64,000 nucleotides of DNA, from positions 1 to 64,000 of the forward strand of contig NZ_JBNFTW010000004.1 in the NCBI RefSeq assembly GCF_049943955.1. The letters run 5' to 3'. Below are positions 17,653 through 24,727 of this stretch, one piece after another. The notes under the pieces were generated by a model. The model was given only the letters and a program-made list of their open reading frames with translations. It was not told where the DNA came from and searched no databases. The DNA comes from Desulfosporosinus sp049943955. GTDB taxonomy: Bacteria > Bacillota > Desulfitobacteriia > Desulfitobacteriales > Desulfitobacteriaceae. Both the position numbers and the translations under genes were made by a program. Each line of letters begins with the position of its first letter. The first letter of the stretch is position 1.

Positions 17653-19413
17653 TTAGAATAAACCGCTGACTTTACCTGTTTTGGTATCAACATCGATTCT
17701 TCTGTAAGCAGGATCGGAAGCCGTACCGGGCATTAAGGTGATTGTCCCTGCCATTGGGCAGAGGAATTTTGCACCACCATATACTAAAATGTCACGAATT
17801 GGTAACCTCCAGCCCTGAGGGACTCCTTTCAATGCAGGATCATGGGATAAACTCAAATGGGTTTTTACCATCATCGTGGAAAAGTCGGCATAGTGGGGAT
17901 CTGATTCAAACTTTTTAGCTTTAGCTTCAGCCTCAGGAGACCAATCGACACCATCTGCACCATAAACCTCTTTAGCGATAAGCTCGACACGTTGACGAAG
18001 CGGCATTTCAAGAGGATAGAGACATTTGAATTCTGACGTTTCCTTACAAGCATCCATGACCGCGTCTGCTAATTCCAGAGCGCCATCGCCGCCTTCGAGC
18101 CAATGGTTGGAATAGGCGCAGCGTGCCCCGGCTTCTTGCACGATCTTCTTAACCAAATTGATTTCAGCTTCTGTATCCGTGTAGAAGCCATTGACGCAGA
18201 CAACAGGCACTATGCCCGATTTTTTAACAGTCTTCAGATGATGAAGTAAATTGGCACACCCTTTTTCCACAAGTTCGAGATTTTCTTGCACATATTCTTC
18301 CGGAATTGGACGTCCAGGTATAACAGCAGGCCCGCCTCCATGCATTTTTAAGGCACGGATTGTTGCCACGAGGACGGAAACGTTTGGTTTCAGACCGCCC
18401 AACCGAGCCTTGACGTTCCAAAACTTTTCAAATCCGATGTCTGCAGCAAATCCGCTCTCCGTAACGTGATAATCAAACATCTTAAGGCCTATGCGGTCTG
18501 CAATAATCGAAGACTGCCCAATAGCAATATTAGCAAAGGGACCGGCATGAACCATAACAGGCTGCCCCTCAGCAGTATAGCAAATTGTTGGATTTATCGT
18601 ATTGCGCATCCAAGCAGTCATTGCGCCGTCAACTTCCAGATCCTTAGTAGTTACAGGTTCACCTTTCTTGTTATAGGCTACGATAATGTTGCCAATCCGT
18701 TCTCTTAAGTCCGGAAGATCCTTGGCAATTGCTAAAATGGCCATTAACTCCGAACTTACTGCAATTCCAAATTTCGATTGCATTTGAAAGCCGTCTTTTT
18801 TTCCGCCAATCCCTATAATAATATTTCTTAACCCTTGTGCCGCAAAGTCAATAATCCAGCCCATTTCAACATTTTTGGGGTCTATATCCAGACGCTTTAA
18901 GCCTCGTTTGGCAAGTTCTTCGTCTGTATAGTTAGCCTCATGCTGCATGCGGGCATTAAGAGCAACCATCGCCAGATTATGGGCATTCATAATATCATTA
19001 ATATCACCGGTTAGGCCAAGAGAAAATTCGGTCATAGGAATCAAGAGGGCATTGCCGCCGCCGGCAGCAGTACCTTTAATGTTCATGGTCGGTCCTCCGG
19101 ATGGCTGACGAATTGCGCCCCCAACCTTAACACCCCGTTTAGCAAGCCCCTCAATCAGCCCCAATGATGTCGTTGTCTTTCCTTCGCCAAGAGGTGTGGG
19201 TGTAATTGCTGTGACTTCAATATAATAACCGTCGGACTTGTTTTTGAGGCGTTCCATCACCTTCAAAAAATCAACCTTCGGCGTTTTCCCATAAGGAATC
19301 AGTTCGTCCTTTTCAAGGGATAATTTTTCTACCAATTGATCAATAGTGGGCATGGTCTTTTCGGCTTCTTCGGCAATTTGCCAATCTTTGAGTTTTGTTG
19401 CATCCCAAGCCAT
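17653..19413 (-). CDS. fhs: Formate-tetrahydrofolate ligase
   Basis: ATP-dependent formation of 10-formyl-THF; in acetogenic and many anaerobic Firmicutes it is part of the methyl branch of the Wood-Ljungdahl pathway as well as one-carbon supply. The ATP-binding TPLGEGKTT lies at residues 73-81. Further family blocks are RQPSGGPTMNIKGTAAGGG and GGGPAVIPGRPIP. The protein is 586 residues, slightly longer than many, mostly at the N-terminus. ATG with an AGGGAG site. It sits between spoIIE and tilS, not in this place in Bacillus. Confidence 0.96.
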   Translation of the reverse strand: MAWDATKLKDWQIAEEAEKTMPTIDQLVEKLSLEKDELIPYGKTPKVDFLKVMERLKNKSDGYYIEVTAITPTPLGEGKTTTSLGLIEGLAKRGVKVGGAIRQPSGGPTMNIKGTAAGGGNALLIPMTEFSLGLTGDINDIMNAHNLAMVALNARMQHEANYTDEELAKRGLKRLDIDPKNVEMGWIIDFAAQGLRNIIIGIGGKKDGFQMQSKFGIAVSSELMAILAIAKDLPDLRERIGNIIVAYNKKGEPVTTKDLEVDGAMTAWMRNTINPTICYTAEGQPVMVHAGPFANIAIGQSSIIADRIGLKMFDYHVTESGFAADIGFEKFWNVKARLGGLKPNVSVLVATIRALKMHGGGPAVIPGRPIPEEYVQENLELVEKGCANLLHHLKTVKKSGIVPVVCVNGFYTDTEAEINLVKKIVQEAGARCAYSNHWLEGGDGALELADAVMDACKETSEFKCLYPLEMPLRQRVELIAKEVYGADGVDWSPEAEAKAKKFESDPHYADFSTMMVKTHLSLSHDPALKGVPQGWRLPIRDILVYGGAKFLCPMAGTITLMPGTASDPAYRRIDVDTKTGKVSGLF

Positions 19414-19574
19414 AATAAATCCGCTCCCTTATTATAATTTTTTCTTTCTGATTGACAGGCACAGAAAGTTTTACCAACTGGTATAAATCCAATTTCGCAA
19501 AATGACATAATAGTTTGATTCGACATACATTTCTGATTTCCTGCCGCACAAATAATTATATATGTAAATAATTC

Positions 19575-21674
19575 TCATTCATTCCAATAATTTTTCCGGA
19601 TGACGAGAACTATTCCATCATCCTCTAATACTCCCTCAGAAAGCCGTCTAGCCTCATTACTAATTAAATCCGCCAGTTCTTGTGATTTTAGCGAAGCAGG
19701 TTGTTTCAAAATGTCCTGAATCCAATCCGATCCTTCTTTTAAAACATCCTGAACTCCGTCGGTGATTAGGACAAGGGTTTCCCCTCCTTGCATTTCTTCA
19801 TCAATTATTGGAATTTCGATTTGATTCAATATTCCCACCGGAAGGCCCGAGGAAACAAGTCTTTTTACCTCCTCAGAGGTAATAAGGTAAGAAGGCGAAG
19901 CACCTGCTTTAATTAATTTTAAGTTCGATGATTCCAAATCGAGAATTGCCATATCAATCGTTACAAAACTTTCTTCAGGTGAACGCAATACCAGGATAGA
20001 ATTTAAGGCTTGAATTGAGCCTATCGGATCAAAGCCCGTAGTGAGCAGCTGTTCTAGTAAAGCTAAAGCTGTTGCGCTCATTTTTGCGGCTTTCTCCCCC
20101 ACTCCCATTCCATCACTTAAAATAAAAGCATGCTGGGTTGATGAAAAAGCAATCGAAGCATAATTATCTCCGCTTAGTCCGTTGCCCGATTTTGTGAAGG
20201 CAGCAACTCCGACATCGAGAAAATTGCGTCGCCGGCGTGCTAAATTTGAAGGTTTTACTACTTCCCAATTACGTTGGGTATGAAGCTCCTTAGCGAGATT
20301 CCCTATGACCTGAGAGACATTCAGAAATTGCCGCGATAAAGCCTCCTGATTGAGAACCAGGCGCCGCCGCCAGGTCTCCTGATTCTTTTCTTGTTCCAGA
20401 ATAAATTGAACTCCTAACAACATTTCTTTGAGCCGGCCGCAATGCCGTTTCCACTCAACCGGTAAAGATTGCAGCTTAACGTCAGGCTCATTTTCAACGA
20501 GCCTAAAGAGTTCAAAGAAAATATGATAGGTTTTATAAAATTCTCTCTTCCAGCAGACGTCAACTGTAGGACAATTGTAACAAACACGTTCAACCAAAAC
20601 ATTCATAAGTTCAGGGACTTCCTGCCGTGTCTCGAAAGATTCCGTTTCTGCGGCCTGATAACTTAACGCAATTTGATCGAAGATCTCTGCCATAGCTTTT
20701 ACTTTTGAAACTGTTGTTTCAACTTCAGGTATAACCTTGGGTTTCAGGAAATCCCTTTGCGGCGAAATGCCCGGCCAGAGGAAAAAGAGAAATAAGCCGA
20801 CAACCGAAGAGATTAACTGGGAATAAACCGCATCCTGGCGCAGAAAGACGGTTAGCATCAACATAACAGCAATAAATGCCGTTCCAAGTCCAATTTTTCC
20901 GAACCTCCGAAAAGCTCCTGTACAGAAACCTGCCAGTCCGTAAATACCGGCAGCCATTAAATTTTCATTGCTTACGGTCAGCTGCGGCAAAAAGCCCAGG
21001 ATAGCGCCGACACCCGCTGAAGTACCGGCCCCGTAACGTTCAGAGACAAATAAGGTGAAAAAGCTCATCAAGACAATGGAAAAGTTTATCTCCCGTACTT
21101 GAACCCCCTGCAGTCCACTAATAATCCCAACAAGAATGATCAGCCAGGCTATTCCTTGCTCACGTTGAAACTCTCCCCTCCAAATCGCCTCTTTATGCCT
21201 CATGGCAAACCAAATAATAATTGCAAAACCACCCGCTAAAATACTCTGAAGGCCTACAAGAAATAAGGCATAAGTGTCCGGTTTTGACAAACTCACAGCC
21301 AAAGAAGCAACGATCGCCACCATTACACCGGTAGTAAGAATCAAATAGGTTCCCTCATGTCTTTTCTTACGAATGAAAGGCAGCAACACGGACATAGCTG
21401 CTAAAATCACAATGATTTGAACCACGAAGGACACATCGTTTAGGGAGGTTATACCGAGAGAAATTGTCCCCAGTACAATCCCTAATAAACCAAACAAGGT
21501 CCCACGCTCGCCAAGTAAAATAACTGCAGCACCAAAGGCAATCCCAAAGGGATGGAGTCCTAAGATTGTACCCCTCGCTAAGCATCCGCCAAAAATAATA
21601 GGCAGAAATGTGCTTTCCAGAGAAATCCCGCTGCGCAGACCTTGGTTAACTTTTAAGGTTGCCCACTCAGCCAT
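19575..21674 (-). CDS. spoIIE: Stage II sporulation protein E, membrane PP2C phosphatase
   Basis: Dephosphorylates SpoIIAA to activate sigma-F in the forespore and associates with FtsZ at the polar septum. About ten membrane segments fill residues 25-310, a linker/regulatory region follows, and the PP2C phosphatase is C-terminal (GNGLSGDNYAS, FILSDGMGVGEKAAKMS, ETLVLITDGVQD). At 699 residues it is shorter than the Bacillus protein (about 827), with the shortening in the N-terminal and middle parts. ATG with AGAGGTGA. Its promoter has the Spo0A-type 21-base spacer. Confidence 0.95.
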   Translation of the reverse strand: MAEWATLKVNQGLRSGISLESTFLPIIFGGCLARGTILGLHPFGIAFGAAVILLGERGTLFGLLGIVLGTISLGITSLNDVSFVVQIIVILAAMSVLLPFIRKKRHEGTYLILTTGVMVAIVASLAVSLSKPDTYALFLVGLQSILAGGFAIIIWFAMRHKEAIWRGEFQREQGIAWLIILVGIISGLQGVQVREINFSIVLMSFFTLFVSERYGAGTSAGVGAILGFLPQLTVSNENLMAAGIYGLAGFCTGAFRRFGKIGLGTAFIAVMLMLTVFLRQDAVYSQLISSVVGLFLFFLWPGISPQRDFLKPKVIPEVETTVSKVKAMAEIFDQIALSYQAAETESFETRQEVPELMNVLVERVCYNCPTVDVCWKREFYKTYHIFFELFRLVENEPDVKLQSLPVEWKRHCGRLKEMLLGVQFILEQEKNQETWRRRLVLNQEALSRQFLNVSQVIGNLAKELHTQRNWEVVKPSNLARRRRNFLDVGVAAFTKSGNGLSGDNYASIAFSSTQHAFILSDGMGVGEKAAKMSATALALLEQLLTTGFDPIGSIQALNSILVLRSPEESFVTIDMAILDLESSNLKLIKAGASPSYLITSEEVKRLVSSGLPVGILNQIEIPIIDEEMQGGETLVLITDGVQDVLKEGSDWIQDILKQPASLKSQELADLISNEARRLSEGVLEDDGIVLVIRKNYWNE

Positions 21675-21703
21675 AATATCACCTCTTACCTTTTTATGGT
21701 AAT

Positions 21704-21736
21704 ATTATAGCTTAAAGGATTAGCAAAGCTTGTCTA
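21704..21736 (-). promoter_or_regulatory. Spo0A-type sigma-A promoter of spoIIE (21-bp spacer)
   Basis: TAGACA (21736-21731) and TATAAT (21709-21704) are separated by 21 bases, the abnormal spacing known for Spo0A-activated spoIIE and spoIIG promoters. A near-exact 0A box (CGTCGAA) lies 25 bases upstream. The transcript would start about 23 bases before the spoIIE ATG. Confidence 0.7.
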
Positions 21737-21761
21737 CTATAGTCATGCGTTCAGAACAACT

Positions 21762-21768
21762 TTCGACG
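21762..21768 (-). promoter_or_regulatory. Spo0A (0A) box upstream of spoIIE
   Basis: CGTCGAA on the minus strand differs by one base from the TGTCGAA consensus and lies upstream of the 21-bp-spacer promoter. Confidence 0.55.
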
Positions 21769-21869
21769 TCATTCATAGATAATCTCTTTACGACTGCGCC
21801 ATATACCCATGGTCTCTTAAAAACGCCAGCATTTTCAAATCTTCTTGCCGTTCCTGCCTTCTAATATAA

Positions 21870-21891
21870 GAAAAACCGCCTTGCGGCGGTT
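21870..21891 (-). terminator. Terminator after the S1-domain gene
   Basis: AACCGCC/GGCGGTT stem with TTTTTCTT following on the minus strand, starting six bases after the stop codon. Confidence 0.88.
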
Positions 21892-21896
21892 AGTTC

Positions 21897-22286
21897 CTAG
21901 TATCTGCTTGAGCCTCTTCCTCCACGTTTGGATTCCGTGGCCCGGCGAAATTCTGTCTGACGTTCATCACTATCTTTAATAAACTTGGCCAATTTATCCT
22001 CAAAGGATACCGTTGGCGGAACTCGGCGTTCACGACTAGTATTGCGTACAGTAGGATTAGCTTGTTTAATCGAGAGACCGATTTTACCCTTTTCATCGAC
22101 GTGAATGACTTTTACCTTAACATGATCCTGTTCCTTTAAATAATCCCGAACATCCTTCACATAAGCATCAGCAACTTCCGAGATATGTACAAGTCCGGTT
22201 ACCCTATCCGGTAATTCAATAAACGCTCCAAAGTTCGTGATCCCGGTAACGACTCCTTCAACAATACTGCCAACGTCAATGGCCAT
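21897..22286 (-). CDS. yabR: S1 RNA-binding domain protein (YabR/GSP13 type)
   Basis: A single S1 OB-fold domain (about residues 5-75: GSIVEGVVTGITNFGAFIEL, GLVHISEVADAYV, HVKVKVIHVDEKGKIGLSIKQ) is followed by a basic, arginine/serine-rich tail ending in GGRGSSRY. Binds RNA; associated with ribosomes or stress in relatives. Its place between divIC and spoIIE is that of yabR in Bacillus subtilis. It has its own strong promoter and terminator. Confidence 0.93.
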   Translation of the reverse strand: MAIDVGSIVEGVVTGITNFGAFIELPDRVTGLVHISEVADAYVKDVRDYLKEQDHVKVKVIHVDEKGKIGLSIKQANPTVRNTSRERRVPPTVSFEDKLAKFIKDSDERQTEFRRATESKRGGRGSSRY

Positions 22287-22331
22287 ACGAAGTAAACTCC
22301 TCCTTGTGATGATCTATCTATACATAGTTAT

Positions 22332-22361
22332 ATTATATGCAGTAAATTTCGTAGCTGTCAA
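22332..22361 (-). promoter_or_regulatory. Sigma-A promoter for yabR
   Basis: TTGACA (22361-22356) and TATAAT (22337-22332), both perfect, with an 18-base spacer, about 45 bases before the yabR start. Confidence 0.82.
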
Positions 22362-22385
22362 GGTTTTCAAAAACAATGTTACTTA

Positions 22386-22697
22386 CTAATTCTTGGGAGA
22401 GATGAGGATTTCGCCATGCTTAACAAGGCCTAATTGTTCCCGGGCTAATTGTTCAATATAACTGGGGGTATTTAATTGAGCAATCTCCTCATGAAGTGAC
22501 TTTTCTTGCTGCGTTAGTTCTGCTTTTTCTTGAGTCAATTGATTAATTTGCTGCTCAATTGAAACATGAAGTTTCCAAAGCTGCCAAGAAGAACTGCCAA
22601 CCCCTAGAAAGACAAGAAGCAAAAGGGCGATTGTTCCTGGCCGAAGATGAGACTTTTGTCGTTTTTGCGGTTTAATCTTCTGATAAGATTTCTTCAT
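22386..22697 (-). CDS. divIC: Septum formation initiator / DivIC-FtsL-like protein
   Basis: Small bitopic division protein: a basic cytoplasmic N-terminus, one membrane segment (about residues 23-43), then an extracellular coiled coil (QQINQLTQEKAELTQQ...) and a short EQLAREQLGLVKHGE tail typical of the DivIC family. The start at 22697 has GGAGGAG nine bases upstream and gives 103 residues. It overlaps the end of the sigma-like gene by 26 bases. Synteny (yabP-yabQ-divIC-yabR) supports DivIC. Confidence 0.92.
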   Translation of the reverse strand: MKKSYQKIKPQKRQKSHLRPGTIALLLLVFLGVGSSSWQLWKLHVSIEQQINQLTQEKAELTQQEKSLHEEIAQLNTPSYIEQLAREQLGLVKHGEILISPKN

Positions 22698-22914
22698 CCC
22701 AATCTGCTCCTCCCAATCCAAGCTCTCCACTTGGGATAATACATACGATTTCGTACCCTTTGCTCCGGGCACGATTTAGTAAAGTGGCTACAGAGCTTGA
22801 ACTAAGTTTAAGCTGCTTGGCGATGGTCTCCAAAGATTTCCCGCTTTCTTTAAGAATCACTGCTTGACGTTCACGAAAGCTAAGTTTTTCCAAGCCTCTG
22901 ATTTCAATCTGCAC
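22672..22914 (-). CDS. Small sigma-70 region 4-like helix-turn-helix protein
   Basis: About 80 residues. LEKLSFRERQAVILKESGKSLETIAKQLKLSSSSVATLLNRARSKG resembles sigma-70 region 4 or a LuxR-type recognition helix, without regions 1-3. The tail is acidic (GGADWDEEILSED). I prefer the GTG at 22914, which has AAGGG about nine bases upstream; the ATG at 22947 lies next to the DnaA boxes and has no ribosome site. It overlaps divIC by 26 bases, suggesting coupling. Role unknown; absent at this place in Bacillus subtilis. Confidence 0.75.
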   Translation of the reverse strand: MQIEIRGLEKLSFRERQAVILKESGKSLETIAKQLKLSSSSVATLLNRARSKGYEIVCIIPSGELGLGGADWDEEILSED

Positions 22915-22937
22915 TGCGGCACACCCTTGCTCAATAG

Positions 22938-22970
22938 TTATACACATTATGTGGATAACTTTGTGGACAA
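22938..22970. promoter_or_regulatory. Cluster of three DnaA boxes
   Basis: TTATACACA (+, 22938-22946), TTATCCACA (-, 22950-22958, perfect) and TTGTCCACA (-, 22962-22970, one mismatch) repeat with a 12-base period. A fourth, TTATACAAA (+, 23008-23016), is weaker. They lie in the gap between yabQ and the sigma-like gene. Confidence 0.7.
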
Positions 22971-23062
22971 ATTTACTACAAAAGGACTACAAAGATCTTA
23001 CAATCTGTTATACAAATCATTATAGCTACTCCTTAGAGACGAATCAACCCCTTTGGAAATTT

Positions 23063-23557
23063 TTACCCATTAGTCCTAGGCGGCCATAATTGTCTCCACC
23101 ACTCCTTTATAGTGTTGGGCAGGTTTGCCAGGGGCCGATAGATAATATGTTCTCCAATACGGAAACAAAGCAAACTAAACCAACATAAAATTGCATAGGG
23201 CGGACGCATAAGAAGAACAAGTCCTCGGACCGGGATCATAATTCCTGCGGCGAAAAGCTTTATGAGGGCAGCAATTAGTTGAAAAAGTTTAAAATAGGCT
23301 TTTGTAAGATAGCCGCTGAAAATTCTTAAATATAAGGCAAGGCCCAAAAGGCTGCCCCAAACATTATAAAACCTGAAGGCAAGTGCATTTGCTCTAAAAA
23401 ATAATCGATATAGGATAACCAAAGCAATAAGAGAAAAGAGGATATCTCCCAGGAACGTTACTACAGGCCCCCATTCCTGCCAACGCCTGAACGTCCGAAA
23501 AAAATCAAACACTACTCCGACCATCAATCCTGCTGCAACAACCCAAAAAAAAGCCAT
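23063..23557 (-). CDS. yabQ: Spore cortex biosynthesis protein YabQ
   Basis: Polytopic membrane protein of the mother cell required for cortex formation in Bacillus subtilis. The opening AAGLMVGVVFDFFRTFRRW matches the family pattern of a short helix followed by FDxxR. About four membrane segments are visible in 164 residues. It follows yabP at 64 bases, as in Bacillus. The ATG at 23557 is about 18 bases from the purine-rich AGGGGA site, so the true start may be elsewhere. Confidence 0.9.
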   Translation of the reverse strand: MAFFWVVAAGLMVGVVFDFFRTFRRWQEWGPVVTFLGDILFSLIALVILYRLFFRANALAFRFYNVWGSLLGLALYLRIFSGYLTKAYFKLFQLIAALIKLFAAGIMIPVRGLVLLMRPPYAILCWFSLLCFRIGEHIIYRPLANLPNTIKEWWRQLWPPRTNG

Positions 23558-23621
23558 AAATTCCGAGATAGTCTTTCCCCTCCTCTCCTTAATCTGGAGA
23601 AAACTTTTCAGGATCCTTTAC

Positions 23622-23900
23622 CTACCGAAAAATTCTATGCATTATACCTTGCCGGGAGTTTCCTCCGGTACTCCGATGATAAATGAGAGCACTAACATAT
23701 CCTTCAATGTCCACCATACTCTCTTCAAGGTTGAGTTGTTTAATTCCCAATTGCTCCCCTTTAATGCTAAGAATCCCTAATTCCGTTTCTAGAATAATTT
23801 CTTTCGGATCAAAGGACTGAACCTTCTTCACTCCTGTCAATGCAATCATTTCCCGGTTTTCCATGACAAGGCGATGTCCTTTACCAAAACTATCTGCCAT
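23622..23900 (-). CDS. yabP: Sporulation protein YabP
   Basis: Small soluble protein of the YabP/YqfC family needed for spore cortex, probably acting with YabQ. It has the family core ALTGVKKVQSFDPKEIILETELGILSIKGEQLGIKQLNLEE. The start at 23900 (92 residues) has a GGGGGGA site six bases upstream; the longer GTG-started frame is less likely. It follows rqcP's terminator, so the yabP-yabQ pair probably has its own mother-cell promoter, which I could not locate convincingly. Confidence 0.93.
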   Translation of the reverse strand: MADSFGKGHRLVMENREMIALTGVKKVQSFDPKEIILETELGILSIKGEQLGIKQLNLEESMVDIEGYVSALIYHRSTGGNSRQGIMHRIFR

Positions 23901-23984
23901 GCCCCATCCCCCCAACACTTTTTTCTTCTTAAACCCTATTCAGTTCGACTGTCCTTTAGACATAACGAAACACTTTAAAAACTA

Positions 23985-24017
23985 AAAGACAGAGCCTTTT
24001 AATAAGACTCTGTCTTT
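23985..24017 (-). terminator. Terminator overlapping the end of rqcP
   Basis: AAAGACAGAG/CTCTGTCTTT inverted repeat with TTTTAG following on the minus strand; the rqcP stop codon lies inside the hairpin. Confidence 0.7.
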
Positions 24018-24265
24018 CGTTCATCTCTGATTAATTCATAGAGGGTGTGGGCTTCATTAGCCTTTACGCTATTGGGGGTCGCCAAAACTTTTACTTCCAC
24101 AACATGGCTGGCCATTTCCAGGATGATTTGGTCTCCCGGTTTAACTTCCGCGGAAGGTTTAACAATTCGTCCATTGATACTGATTTTTTCTCCTACACAA
24201 ACATCTTTGGCAACTGTGCGTCGTTTAATCAGGCGAGAAACTTTTAAGTATTTGTCAATCCGCAT
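23999..24265 (-). CDS. rqcP: S4-domain RNA-binding protein RqcP (YabO/HslR family)
   Basis: An 88-residue S4 domain: MRIDKYLKVSRLIKRRTVAKDVC with INGRIVKPSAEVKPGDQI. In Bacillus subtilis this protein (YabO) promotes RqcH-dependent Ala-tailing of nascent chains on stalled 60S-equivalent (50S) subunits. The position between mazG/HU and yabP matches yabO. The ATG is 16 bases after GGGAGGG, a long spacing. Confidence 0.92.
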   Translation of the reverse strand: MRIDKYLKVSRLIKRRTVAKDVCVGEKISINGRIVKPSAEVKPGDQIILEMASHVVEVKVLATPNSVKANEAHTLYELIRDERKTESY

Positions 24266-24316
24266 AAGTTACTGTCGGTAACCCTCCCTTTTCGAAACTT
24301 GAACCCAGTTTTTATT

Positions 24317-24352
24317 AAAAATCAGGTTCCAGTATAACCGGAACCTGATTTC
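24317..24352 (-). terminator. Terminator after the HU gene
   Basis: Eleven-bp stem AATCAGGTTCC/GGAACCTGATT with ATTTTTA following on the minus strand. Confidence 0.85.
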
Positions 24353-24368
24353 TCAAAAGTCCAAATCC

Positions 24369-24644
24369 TTACTTTTGGACTGCATCCTTCAGAGCTTTTC
24401 CTGCTTTAAAACCAGGCACCTTAGCAGCAGGAATGACAATTGTCTCCTTAGTTTGCGGGTTTCTTCCCGTTCTTTCAGCACGTTCTTTGACCTCAAAAGT
24501 CCCAAAGCCCACTAATTGGACCTTTTCATTTTGTGCTAAAGATTCTTCGATCGTAGCGAAAACGGCACTTACGGCCTTTTCTGCGTCCTTCTTGGACATT
24601 TCTGCCTTCTCAGCAACTGCACTTACTAACTCAGCCTTATTCAA
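24369..24644 (-). CDS. hup: DNA-binding protein HU
   Basis: Nucleoid-associated protein. 91 residues with the HU hallmarks: MNKAELVSAVAEKAEMSKKDAEKAV, LVGFGTFEVKERAERTGRNPQTKETIVIPA and a KAGKALKDAV end. The start codon is TTG with GGAGGG seven bases upstream. HU is commonly next to mazG in clostridia; in Bacillus subtilis it lies elsewhere. Confidence 0.97.
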   Translation of the reverse strand: MNKAELVSAVAEKAEMSKKDAEKAVSAVFATIEESLAQNEKVQLVGFGTFEVKERAERTGRNPQTKETIVIPAAKVPGFKAGKALKDAVQK

Positions 24645-24727
24645 ACTAGTCCCTCCTAAATAACTGATCTTATCTCGTAAACTATATTTCGCGATAAAAA
24701 ATCAATCTCCTGCTTATTCGGGTAAGA

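Noticed and set aside
17427..17693. Minus-strand 88-codon frame between tilS and fhs
   Set aside because: Runs through the fhs terminator and overlaps the end of fhs in another frame; no ribosome site.
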